A stretch of 64,000 nucleotides of DNA from Collybia mongolica (GCA_013420905.1 JAAXNY010000001.1:2914001-2978000), one strand, 5' to 3'. Shown: positions 12,453 through 21,754, counted from the stretch's first letter. Notes: generated from the sequence alone by a model not told the origin. Translations and numbers: made by a program.

Positions 12453-15071
12453 TGAATAAGTTGTTTAGAGCGCGCATATATTGTCAAAATGTAGCAAAGA
12501 ATACACTTTGGCTCGAATCGCTACTTGAGTCCGATAAACTTAAGTGGGACATACTATTAATCCAGGAACCCCCCTGGAAAGTCGTTAGACACACTGCGTC
12601 GCTCACGGCGAAGGAAGGCGCCCCGGTAATCGGGGGGCCGACCCACCCGGAGTGGACGTGCTTCTCCCCTCCAGGCATCGATGTAGATGCCCGGCCGCGT
12701 GTCCTCACATACGTGCACAACAGGCTCCGACCTGCTAAGCCCGCGTTGAGACCAGACATTGTCTCTCATAGAGACATCATTGCAATTTCGCTGAAGGGCC
12801 CTGGGGGCCCGAAAACGATAGTCAACATATACTCTGATGCCGAAGGAACAGCCATCAGACACATATCCGATCACTGGGACAAGTTCTGTGATGTGGGTTA
12901 TATGGGTGGTGATTTCAATTGCCCGTCCCCGTTATGGGACCCCGAAGTAGTCGACAACAACCCTAAAGCCACCTCCCTACTGGAGGTGACACAAGACATC
13001 GGTCTCGAGAGAGTTGGGCCGCCCGATAGGGTGACCACGCATATCCCACGCAACAACGAACTCAGAGAATCAATCTTAGACCTTGTGTTCCTCGAAAACA
13101 CAAGGACATATCAAGCAGAAGTCCGTGTGGGAGAGGCGGGAGCCTCGGACCACAGGCCGCTTACCACGGTCCTCCCCATTAGACACGAAGTCATGGTGGG
13201 GAAGAAGCGCATTAAGCCCAAATCGGAGGAGGAAAACGACTTTCTTGAGATGATTGGGTTTAACCTAGACTCCATTGAGCTGCCGGAGGTGCCGTCAGCC
13301 GAGGGAATAGAACGCGTTACTGAACGGATAGCCACCATCTTCAAGACCGCGTGGGACAAGTTCGCCGAGGCCGGGCGTGTAAGCGCCCGATCCAAGCCTT
13401 GGTGGAATGCGACCTGCACGGAGGCGAAGGAGATGGCCATGTTCACTAACGAACGGGATGACTGGAGGGCTCTAAAGAGGGCCACCAGACAAGCCAAGAG
13501 AGTCTTCTTTGATGAACGCATTGAGGAAGTGTCTCACACCACTAAAAGGCCCTGGGACCTCATGAACTGGGTAGGGCCTCGCAAGACGCCTGCTGCCGTT
13601 ACAATCAATCATAACGGCAACCCTTGCAACACAAACGAAGAGCTGTGGGACGCCATCCACAGTACATTCAATTCCGCACATGACAGACCAACCAACATGG
13701 CTGAAATGGACGACCAATGGAAGGCCCCCGAGACCAGGGGCTGGACTAAATTTAGCCTCAAGGAGATGAGGGATGCCCTTCAGGGCACCTCGAACAGTTC
13801 GGCCCCTGGGCCGGACAACATCACCTGGAGGCATTTGAAACGGCTCCTCATAGGACCCGAAGCCCAGGCTGTCATAGTCTGGCTGGCGAACGCATGCCTG
13901 TCATGCGGACACTGGCCGGAACACTTCAAAGCCTCGCGCACGGTCATCATCCCAAAGCCAGGGAAGGCGACTTACGACACCCCTAAGTCTTATAGACCCA
14001 TCGTGCTCCTAAACACGCTGGGCAAGCTTATTGAGAAAATGCTATCCACCCGCTTGCAGTTTGAAGCACAAGCGGCGGGAGTACTACACCCGAATCAGTT
14101 CGGTGGTGTCCGTCAGAACTCCACCGAAGATGCCGGAGTCTTCCTTACCCACATTGTCCGCGAAGGATGGACAAGGAGGGTCAAGACAAGCGTGGTCGCA
14201 TTTGATCTCGCCCAATTTTTCCCCTCAATTAACCATGAGGTGATGATCAACATCTTGGAAGGCCAGGGGTTCGCGCCTGAAATAGTCGCGTTCTTCCGGT
14301 CGTACTTGGTGGGTCGCAAGACCAGATATGTTTGGGGAGATGATGAATCCCCCCCATTCGACTCGAGCGTAGGACTGGGACAGGGCTCCGCCCTATCCCC
14401 AATCCTGTCGGCCCTCGTTCTAGCCATTCTCATAAAAGAGTTCTATAGACGGAATGGGAATGAATCTGACCTCATCTCCTACATCGACGACGGGACCATC
14501 ATATCCCAGTCGAAGACGTGGGAAGACAACAACGATATGCTCAAGAGAGCATACAACATCATCTTCCTCATGACAAGAGCCATGGGCCTGATCCTAGAAC
14601 ATGCGAAGTCAGAGGGCTTCCATTTCAGTCTTCTAAAATCGGACGACAATCCGACCATAGATCTCGGCCATGCCCCTTATACAGGGGCCACCCCTCTGAA
14701 ACCGGGGCTCCTGTGGAGATACCTAGGCTTCTACTTTGACCGCGCGCTTTCGTTCAAGAAACATGTGGAGATGTACGCGAACAAGGCCCTGACCTCAAGC
14801 AGGGCCCTGTTAGCGCTTGGAAACTTGACACGGGGCTTAAGGCCCGTGCACAAAAGAACTCTGTACCAGGCTTGTGTACTTCCAATTGCGACGTACAGAT
14901 GCCGGTTATGGAACGTTGATGGGGCCCGCATCAAAGGGCACCTCGAAGCACTCCGTAAGATGCAACGAAAAGCTGCACTATGGATCACAGGCAACTTCAG
15001 GACCACCCCAAAAGGGGTCCCGGAGACCCTCGCAGGCCTTCCGCCCATCCACTTGCACATCCGTAAGTTGG

Positions 15072-15079
15072 TGGAGAGG
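15072..15079. repeat. 8-bp target-site duplication of the nested element, left copy
   Basis: TGGAGAGG here is repeated exactly at 16490-16497. An 8-bp duplication is the usual footprint of hAT-superfamily transposition. Deleting one copy with the element restores the reverse transcriptase reading frame. Confidence 0.9.
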
Positions 15080-15084
15080 CTGTA

Positions 15085-15114
15085 CTTTACACTCCCCCAC
15101 ATGTCCTTGCGGAC
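15085..15114 (+). repeat. Left terminal inverted repeat of nested element
   Basis: The segment begins CTTTACACT and continues through CCACAT to GCGGACTCCG. It pairs with the complement of 16455-16484. The outer 9 bp are identical and the inner part matches imperfectly. Confidence 0.8.
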
Positions 15115-15232
15115 TCCGCGCGGACTGCAAAAGTCCGTGCGGACTCCGCAAGGACAGCACAAAGTCCACACGGACTCTGCACGGACTCCGCGCGGACTCC
15201 GTGTGGACTCCACAGAGTCCGCGCGGACTCAC
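15109..15232. repeat. Left subterminal CGGACT/AGTCCG array
   Basis: About a dozen copies of CGGACT or its complement lie in both orientations, often fused into palindromes such as AGTCCGCGCGGACT, which is its own complement. Matching arrays occur at the other end of the element. Arrays like this in hAT elements are usually transposase-binding sites; that role here is inferred. Confidence 0.85.
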
Positions 15233-15354
15233 TTACTTTCTTTTATTATGAAGCACTTACTTACTCTTTTACTTACTAACAATCTATATAATTAATAGAA
15301 TAAAACATATATTATTACTAAGTATAATACATATATGATAAAATAATTTAATAT

Positions 15355-15990
15355 AGGTGGGGGCGGGGGCCCCCGCCCCCCCGTCGTCCTCGTCGGCCCC
15401 CGCGACGTCGTCAGCGGCCTGGGTTTCAGCGGCGGCGGCACTGGCCGCTTGTCTTGTCGTTGTCCCCGTTGTCCTTAGTCGTCGTTGTCGTCGTCGTCCT
15501 CGTTGTCCTTAGTCGTCGTCATCCTCGTGGTGGTGGTGGTCGTCTTTGTTGTAGTTGTCGTCGTCGTCGTCGCGCCGTTGTTAGTGCCGCCGCTGCCGCT
15601 GCTGTTGCCGTCGTTGCCGCAGGCCTCGTCGGCACTGTTGCTGCTGTTGCTGTTGCTGTCTTCGTCGTTGTCGTTGTCGTTGCCGCCTTCCTCCTGTTGC
15701 TGTTGGCGGCCGTATCCTTCGTTTCGAGTTCCTGAAGTGGGGAGGGGGGGACGCGCTGCGTGGTGAGCGTGTGGGTGAGCGGCGGTGTACGACTCACCTG
15801 GTTCTGCCCCTCGGGGCGCCCTTTCCTCGTCGTCCCCTCGTTCCGCGTCCGTTTCTATCCTTCTCCCCACACCGTCTTGTGCGTCGTCATGTTGATGTCG
15901 GTTGGCGTTCGATGCGTTGGCATTGGCGGCGTGGGTGCGTTGGCGTTGGTGTCGGCGTTGGCGGTTTTGGCGGGCGTCGTTGATGTGGTT
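15355..15990. repeat. Low-complexity GTC/GTT trinucleotide core of the nested element
   Basis: A strand-asymmetric, GC-rich region of degenerate GTC/GTT/GCC repeats. It opens with a G-run/C-run palindrome (about 15357-15381: GGTGGGGGCGGGGG followed by CCCCCGCCCCCCC). All frames are open because of the repeats, giving Val/Ser-rich or Asn/Asp/Thr-rich translations. These are not believable proteins. Confidence 0.7.
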
Positions 15991-16277
15991 GAAAAGAACC
16001 AACGAAGACGTGGCAACGGTAATGTGACCATTGCACGTGCCTCGTAATCATGTGACCTAAGTCCGTTGACTTGAGGCCAGTGATTCTGTAGCTAGAAATG
16101 CCCGCCTTGCCCAACGGTTATGAACGCCAAACATATTATGTAATTTTCGTGCCTTTACGCGTTCGAACCTAGTCGGATGCAAGTTTTTCACCGCCGTTAT
16201 GTTATGTTATTAATAACAAATAGTATATATAATTTGTGTAAATAAAATTTATATTACTAATCCGATTAGTAATCGAC

Positions 16278-16460
16278 TGGCCGCGCGGACTCTGCGAGCT
16301 GTCCGTCCGTGCTAGTCCGCGTGTCCGCGTAAAATTACGCGGATTGATGCGGACTCGGTGCGGACACGGATTCTTGTCTGGCTGACGGTCCTGCCAAATG
16401 AGTCCGTGCGGACTCCGTGCGGAGTCCGTGTGTCCGCGCGGAGTCCGCACGGAGTCCGCA
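16278..16460. repeat. Right subterminal CGGACT/AGTCCG array
   Basis: The mirror of the left array, with many GAGTCCG/CGGACTC units. It also holds a short perfect hairpin, CCGCGTAA with TTACGCGG separated by two A's, at about 16325-16342. An AT-rich near-palindrome (ATTACTAATCCGATTAGTAA, about 16253-16272) lies just inside it. Confidence 0.8.
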
Positions 16461-16484
16461 CGGGTTATGTGGCTTAGTGTAAAG
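16455..16484 (-). repeat. Right terminal inverted repeat of nested element
   Basis: Complementary to 15085-15114: read on the minus strand it starts CTTTACACT, then CCACAT, then GCGGACTCCG. It ends 5 bp before the right TGGAGAGG duplication. Confidence 0.8.
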
Positions 16485-16489
16485 ACCTC

Positions 16490-16497
16490 TGGAGAGG
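16490..16497. repeat. 8-bp target-site duplication of the nested element, right copy
   Basis: TGGAGAGG, identical to 15072-15079. Reverse transcriptase coding resumes immediately after it. Confidence 0.9.
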
Positions 16498-17715
16498 AGC
16501 CATTACCGCGTCCGGACTTTGGCCAAGAGCCACGCGGTCAGGAACTTAATTGACGGACAGGCACACCTGTCAGTCAGCCGCATGTCTGTCACCAAGAGGC
16601 GCAGAATCAAATCTGGGATAATGGATTCATTTGCCCGACTAAAGGATTGCAGCGATGATGCATCCCCAGTGTTCCCCCTCGCGCAACTGGGCAGTCGATT
16701 ACTTGACTGGGCGGCCGAAAGGGTGGAGATCAGACCCTCCCCTCCCCCCGAAGAAGAGAAGGAGAAGAGGAAGAAGGCTCTCGCTGATTTCGGGAAAGTT
16801 CTCACTAACCGAATCAACGAAGCTAAGCATGACCCAAAACGAGTCGCGATCATATGCGACGGGTCCGTTCTGCGGTCCGAAGACCTTCAGGCTACCTCAG
16901 CCTGGAGAGTCTGGTCGGACGGTATACTGTATAACGGCATTGCCCCTTGTGGGAATGCCACTTCGGACGATGCCAAGGCCTGCGCCATCTCGAAAGGGGT
17001 GGACGAGGCCCTCGGCATCCCTAACCTAGACATCTGAAAAATTGATGTCTTCTCAGACTCCGTGAATGCAATCGAACTGGTCGTTGACCCGACGCATCAC
17101 ACGGCACACAAATGGGCTGCCAACGTATCGGCCAAACTCACTTACTGGCTAACGGTTAAACCAGACGCCAGTATCACTCTGCACCACACACCAAAGGCGT
17201 GCGAGGTGCGCGAACACGTACTTGCCCACGAAGCAGCCTCCAATACGGAGTTTCCGCATGGAGAAGTAAAACACACATCCCTCGCTAAGGCGAGGGCAGA
17301 CGCGGTTCTGCGTATGACGGACGCTTGGAGCGAATTGGCCAAGCAAAAGTCTTACATAGGGTCCCACTTCTTGCCGCTCCACGAAGGGAGTAAGCAGCTA
17401 CTGCCAAGTCACCTGAAAGGAGGGACTTGGATCGGAAAGGTGTCCACCAACACCAGTAATACCGTCAGGCTAGCGCGGGCCCTAACGGGCCACGTGCCAA
17501 TTGGCGTGTACAGACAAAGGTTCCTTAAGGAGAAGGAGACCTATGGATGCGACTGCGGCCTCGGAAAGGAGACCGTAGAACACGTATTCCGGCACTGTCC
17601 ACTATACCAGCGGAAAACCCGGCCCGGGAGGACGCTGACTCTTGTCTGGGTCAGCAACTTCCTACACGACAACCCGAAGGCCTTTGGGGTCTTCCGGGAA
17701 CCCCGATTAGAGTAG

Positions 17716-18199
17716 GGTGGGTGTACCGGGCGGTAAGTAGGTTCTTGTTGAGGGGTAGCCGCGACACCGAGGCATCAGTCCCAGGCTTCGGCCTGGGGTG
17801 AGCGGTCATGCATGGCCTCGGCCTCTCCGGACTAAGTCGACCTCCTCTTGAGGAGGTCTCCAAGGGGATGAGCCCCCCCGGTGAACCTGTCGGCAGGGGT
17901 GGCCGCACTAATACTTATTTACCAAGCGGATTGAGAGGCGCAGGGGGTGAGCCCCCCTGCTACGACGCCTGCTCTCGTTTCCCGCAAGGGACTATTTTAC
18001 GGCCCCTCACAAGGGGGCTCACTCAGGGAGCGCTTCCAACCGGGAACGGGTGGGGCAATCCAGACCTGCCTCATATGACGGCCTATAATGGACATATCTT
18101 GACTCGGCTTGATACGACTACGGTTACACGTGACCGCTACTGTACTTTTGTATTGCGGTATATAAAAGCGTTGAAAGAAAAAAAAAAAAAAAAAAAAAA
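17716..18199 (+). other. LINE 3' UTR and poly(A) tail
   Basis: Non-coding tail after the ORF2 stop. It contains short GC-rich hairpin-like segments (for example GAGGCATCAGTCCCAGGC and CCTCCTCTTGAGGAGG, about 17768-17857), and ends in 22 consecutive A's at 18178-18199. An ORF at 17808-18218 reads into the A-run as polyK and is spurious. Confidence 0.8.
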
Positions 18200-18212
18200 G
18201 CTGAGAAAATCA
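18200..18212. repeat. LINE target-site duplication, 3' copy
   Basis: GCTGAGAAAATCA, an exact copy of 10306-10318, directly abutting the poly(A) run. It marks the 3' end of the insertion. Confidence 0.95.
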
Positions 18213-18945
18213 GGCTAGTCATGTGGACGGTGTCACGTGGATTGATAAAGAGAGGCGTGACCGTTCCGAATGCCCACAAGAGTAGTAGATTTTTGTCACG
18301 AGCTAGGTCGGCTTCAGGTGTTCGCCGACTCTACTCCTGTATACGTATGTCCTTCATCATTGGTAGTACGGCTACTCCCAGTTGAGCGGGCTTGCCCTTT
18401 GCTTTATTGGTATCCGACGATCTTGATTCTTGGGAACACGGGTGGCGAGTCATGGCTTGCTATCTTTGAATGGAAAGACCAGAAGGGACATTCGCGGCCG
18501 CCATACAAAACTTTCCTCCCAACAGTCGATCAGAAGATCTTGGGTGTGCGCGTGAGGGATCTTGCAGCCTCGCAGAGTATGGTTGGAAAGTATATCCAAT
18601 GTTCGAAGCATGGATTGGCTTGTTCAGGCAACCGACGTGCCTTGCTTATTGTTCACTCGGCGTTTCAAGTCAAGTCCCGAAAACTGGGTGGCCTAAATCG
18701 TCCCCTTATCTTTTCATCAAATCACGCGCACCCACAGAAATTTCAATTTCCAAGATTGTATGGCTTCGTCCGATCTTGTCTGCTAATACGAATTTGGCCT
18801 TCTTCGCTAACCAACAAAGCAAGCAACCGCGTTTCAGCGGAAACCTTGGGAAATCACTGCTTGTGAACAATCCGTTCAACTGTGTCTAATTGTCTTCTTT
18901 CCCGCCCAGTATATCCAATCCTTGCGCGATGCGGTGCCCAGGCCC
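18213..18945. other. Spacer between LINE and first pheromone-like gene
   Basis: No convincing gene. Overlapping plus-strand ORFs (18270-18866 and 18470-18889) lack any recognisable motif, and their compositions look random. Confidence 0.45.
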
Positions 18946-19055
18946 GCACAATGAGGGCGCCTTTGCTTCGCTCAGCGTATAAAGACCCCCCGTTCGGCTT
19001 TGAAGAACATAGGCTCGCCTACCCACACCTCTTCCCTTCCTCATATCTATCTACC
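18946..19055 (+). promoter_or_regulatory. Promoter of pheromone-like gene 1
   Basis: Three blocks are shared with the promoter of the paralogue at 23589-23706, in the same order. They are GCACAATG (18946-18953), a TATA box in GCGTATAAAG (about 18976-18985) and AGGCTCGCCTACC (19011-19023). ACAATG fits an HMG-box core site, and HMG factors (Prf1-type) drive pheromone genes in other basidiomycetes. That link is inference. Confidence 0.55.
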
Positions 19056-19235
19056 ATGGACTCTTTCACTATCGCCAACCTTTCCACCACCACCGACTCA
19101 CACCCCACCAACGAGGAGGGTGGTGGAGGCGGCAGCACTGTCTACTGCGTTGTCTTTGCACGCGCCGAGGAAACCACAATGACCAATGAAGAGGGCGGCG
19201 GCGGCGGCAGCACAGTATACTGCGTTGTTGCTTGA
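19056..19235 (+). CDS. Lipopeptide mating-pheromone precursor-like protein, two internal repeats
   Basis: A 59-residue intron-less ORF beginning MDSFTIANLS and ending in a CaaX box, CVVA. Basidiomycete pheromone precursors are short, poorly conserved peptides whose C-terminal CaaX cysteine is farnesylated and methylated, with N-terminal cleavage next to a charged pair; this protein fits. It contains the unit NEEGGGGGSTVYCVV twice, at residues 19-33 and 44-58. The first copy continues into FARAEE and only the second is C-terminal, so only Cys56 can be a CaaX substrate as it stands. A mature peptide starting near EE-GGGGG and ending at Cys56 is plausible. A close paralogue lies at 23409-23588 in inverted orientation. 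The TATA box and short leader support expression. An alternative is an unrelated CaaX protein. Confidence 0.78.
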   Translation: MDSFTIANLSTTTDSHPTNEEGGGGGSTVYCVVFARAEETTMTNEEGGGGGSTVYCVVA

Positions 19236-20035
19236 GCTCGTCGCATGTATTTCACTTATAACTTGACATGAATTGCCATGTGGGTACTTCTCCCGCCGTT
19301 AGTATATTAATCTGACTCCGCCCGATACAGATCATTATCCACTACACCACGCATCACTTCGTTTTCGCGTACCAGCAATTTTTCGGGAGGAAGGAGTTGT
19401 GTCACACATTATTTATTGCTTCCAACATTCACTTCCCCATATCTGGGTTTGATGGTTATCTGGGACGATAACACCATTACAGTACCTATCGAGTCATATA
19501 TTCAATTTTCCCATTTTTTGGTTATACACGTCGGGCGAGTGTTTGTTTTTAAGTGAGTCCTCAAAGGACAAGGATGTTGATACCTAATCAGATATTTTGA
19601 CCACCACACTTATCGAGTTAGCGAATAAAATGATAACTAACAAATTCGACATGAAGGTAGTCTCGTAAATCGACATAAGTTATCTTGCCACCATGTAAAG
19701 TTTCTAGGTAACAGAATGTGACGATTGGTGGCAATCCATCACAGATGTCAAATTGACAAGGTTTGGGCATTAATCACGAAGGCGAAGGGAGATATGCTAG
19801 GCGCGTTTGAGCTAGCCAACTTAGAGGTCCCTCTAGAACTCTCGGCCTTTGAACAGGACAAATATTATATATAAGTTGAGACCCGGAGCAAGATTTCATG
19901 GAATGCATGTTTTAGGCAATATACATAGTAGAGTAACACAAATGGATCCAAAATGGGCAGTACATAATATAATCTACAGTAACATCTGGCGCAATGCGTA
20001 CAAGTCGTGATCGTAAAAAATAGAGCTGAGGTAGC
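19236..20035. other. AT-rich spacer
   Basis: Contains the 3' flank of pheromone-like gene 1 and the 3' flank of the kinase. No ORF of note, repeat or RNA gene was recognised. Confidence 0.5.
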
Positions 20036-21754
20036 TTATCTTGGTCTCGTGGTATAGAACGCTGGATCATTGTGCAGTGGGCCCCAGATTCCTTTGGGAT
20101 TTATCCATCCAATATTTGAAAGGTCGTACCCGATTGGTGCTCCGCGTGGAGCATAGGCAACCGGCGAATAAATGAGTTTCGGAATGCTCGAATCTTGCAT
20201 GTTTAAAATGTGCTCGGGGACGTCCTTCTTATCGGGAAAGGTGTTGAGAGCTGAGTATGTCCCAGTTAGTGGGACACGAAAAATACGCGGGCAGCAACAA
20301 CGAACCTAATCCACGAGCCTCAATCCCGATAAACTCACTCCTGCCGGTGTCGTCGGTGAAGTAAGAATGACAGCGCAGTTCGTGGTCGCCATACCGATGT
20401 GAGGGGCTTGGGCGTAAGAGCTGTCGATAGGGACCCGTGAGTAATAAAAAAAAAAAGAAAGGTATCGGGGACCAATGAGCGTACGCCAGAGATAAGATCG
20501 AAGGCATCGTCACTAAGTCCTTCAAAGGGTTCATAACGTTTTTCGAAACTGAGCATACTCGAGTGATTTATATATGCATTCAACGCGGCCCTTGTCTGAA
20601 ATAGAGGCTGGTGGAGGCGTTAAGACTAGAGTGTGGATAATATGCACATTATTACTCACCTCAATTGTCTCTTCTTTCTTGACCTCGCCGCATGTTTCGA
20701 GCTCATATACGACGCACCCTAATCCCCAGTAATCAATCGCAATACCGTACCCGGTTCGGTTCTTCCGGAGTATGCCCTCGTTCACGATCATCTCCGGGGC
20801 ATGGTACTGCAAGGTTCCGGTGATTTCGGAACAGTAGGCGGTGGCAAGTTTCAGGGGCTTCCCGGTGGGATAAGCGACATAGGAGCAGCCGAAATCGGTG
20901 ATGCGAACGTTGTTGGCGAAATCGATGAGGATATTCTCTGGTTTTATGTCACGGTGGATGATCCCTGCGGAGTGAATGGCGGCAAGTCCTGTGGCCTGGA
21001 CATGATAATTCATGAACGGGTGGTGTATCGACTAATTTGATTCCAGACTCACCATCTCTGCTATCCATCTCTTCTTGTGCTTGATCACTTCTTCTTCCTC
21101 CCAGTCTAGCATGACAGTCAATAAATCGCATTCCATCAATTCCTACGATTTATTAGAAGGTCGGGAGTTATCGAACAGGGAAAAGCGGCAGCAACTTACC
21201 ATGGCGAAAATAACGCTTGCAGTATCCTCCATAGAGGCTTCCATACGCATTACAAAGGGGAGCCACTTGTTGTTGGCGGCTGCGGTTAAGGTCTGGAACG
21301 CATGAAGCTCTTGAACGATGATCCACTCTGTGCGCGCCTTCTTCAACTTAGCCTTATCAAAAACCTTCAAACACAGCGCCCGGCCTCGCCCCCCGCCCAG
21401 GAAGCGCATATCGCGCACCGCGATTGCATCACTAAATGTACCATTCCCAACACGCCCCAAGCGATAGAAAGGTCCAGGAGGGCAACGGCGTGGCAGGCCT
21501 TTGATCACGCGAGGGGGCTGTGGGACCTGTGACGAAGATGGCAGAGTTCTTCCTGGGCTAGGTGATCGGACAGGGACTTTGCGTGCGTCCTCATTCGAAC
21601 CTGGGAGTGGTTCGGCCTCTGCAGTATTTGTGATTCCAACCAATGCCTGACGGCTCTTCTTAGGTTTGATCGTGATTCGCAGTGATGACGGTGGGTCGGG
21701 TTGACAGTCAAGGCGCAATGTAATAGTCTCGGACAGGCGAATAATGCCCGGCAT
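20036..21754 (-). CDS. Protein serine/threonine kinase
   Basis: A spliced kinase gene read from the ATG at 21754 to the TAA at 20036. The N-terminal region is Ser/Pro-rich. The kinase domain shows the glycine loop GRVGNGTFSDA, the ATP-binding Lys in LCLKVFDKA, then an exon with ELMECDLLTVMLDWEEEEV (about 21055-21145). Next come the catalytic loop HRDIKPEN, the metal-binding DFG in ITDFGCSY, the activation-segment end GTLQYHAPE and the F-helix DYWGLGCVVYEL. The last exons encode a C-terminal tail ending GPLHNDPAFYTTRPR, with no recognised domain. The fold and motifs resemble AGC-type or fungus-specific kinases. A specific family is not assignable, and all key catalytic residues are present. 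It sits between the two convergent pheromone-like genes; a functional link is not shown. Confidence 0.85.

Larger units (their letters stand above)
15080..16489. mobile_element. Non-autonomous hAT-like DNA element nested in the LINE
   Basis: This 1410-bp insertion is flanked by TGGAGAGG duplications. Its ends form an imperfect terminal inverted repeat. CTTTACACT sits 5 bp from the left end (15085-15093), and its exact complement AGTGTAAAG sits 5 bp from the right end (16476-16484). Both are followed inward by CCACAT and by runs of CGGACTCCG. Inside come dense CGGACT/AGTCCG arrays (15109-15232 and 16278-16460), AT-rich belts (about 15233-15355 and 16196-16272) and a GC-rich trinucleotide core (about 15355-15990). 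No transposase is encoded; the longest minus-strand ORF is low-complexity N/D/T/S sequence. The outermost 5 bp of the two ends do not match, so hAT assignment rests on the 8-bp duplication and the subterminal repeats. Confidence 0.82.
12452..17715 (+). pseudogene. LINE ORF2: endonuclease, reverse transcriptase and RNase H, disrupted
   Basis: The polyprotein nicks target DNA and copies the LINE RNA. The first part (12452-15079) is open. It has an APE-like endonuclease with LLIQEPPW, GGDFNCPSPLWD and ASDHRPL, then reverse transcriptase with SYRPIVLLNTLGKLIEKML, VVAFDLAQFFPSINHEV, GLGQGSALSPILSALV and the catalytic ISYIDDGTI. At 15080-16489 a DNA transposon interrupts it. Removing that element and one 8-mer copy rejoins KLVER to SHYRVRTLAKSHAVRN in frame. 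RNase H follows (VAIICDGSV, then VFSDSVNAI), with an in-frame TGA at 17036-17038 between LDI and KIDVF. A C-terminal finger CDCGLGKETVEHVFRHCP is present. Two lesions, the insertion and the stop, make this copy non-functional. Confidence 0.93.
10319..18199 (+). mobile_element. Full-length LINE (non-LTR) retrotransposon, interrupted by a nested DNA element
   Basis: The element runs from its 5' end, directly after the 13-bp target duplication, to a run of 22 A's at 18178-18199. Its order is 5' UTR (about 210 bp), gag-like ORF1 with zinc knuckles (10529-12452), ORF2 with APE-type endonuclease, reverse transcriptase, RNase H and a terminal Cys/His finger (12452-17715), then a 3' UTR of about 460 bp. 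The gross span is 7881 bp. Without the nested insertion plus one duplicated 8-mer (1418 bp) it is 6463 bp. The EN-RT-RNase H order with a gag ORF places it in the I/Tad1-type LINEs, which are known in filamentous fungi; clade assignment is inference. It carries an ORF1 frameshift, an in-frame TGA in RNase H and the nested insertion, so this copy cannot be autonomous. Confidence 0.95.

Noticed and set aside
15454..16047. Several 90-175 residue ORFs on both strands (Val/Ser-rich plus, Asn/Asp/Thr-rich minus)
   Set aside because: All frames are open because of simple trinucleotide repeats in the transposon core; no protein motif is present.
16100..16190. tRNA-like segment with a GTTCGAACC box
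   Set aside because: The T-arm-like box has no matching acceptor stem, D-arm or anticodon stem that I could fold; it lies inside the mobile element.
17808..18218. 136-residue ORF at the LINE 3' end
   Set aside because: It reads into the poly(A) run as polylysine and lies in the 3' UTR.
18270..18889. Two overlapping plus-strand ORFs of 139-198 residues
   Set aside because: No domain, signal peptide or intron pattern; they look like chance open frames in a spacer.
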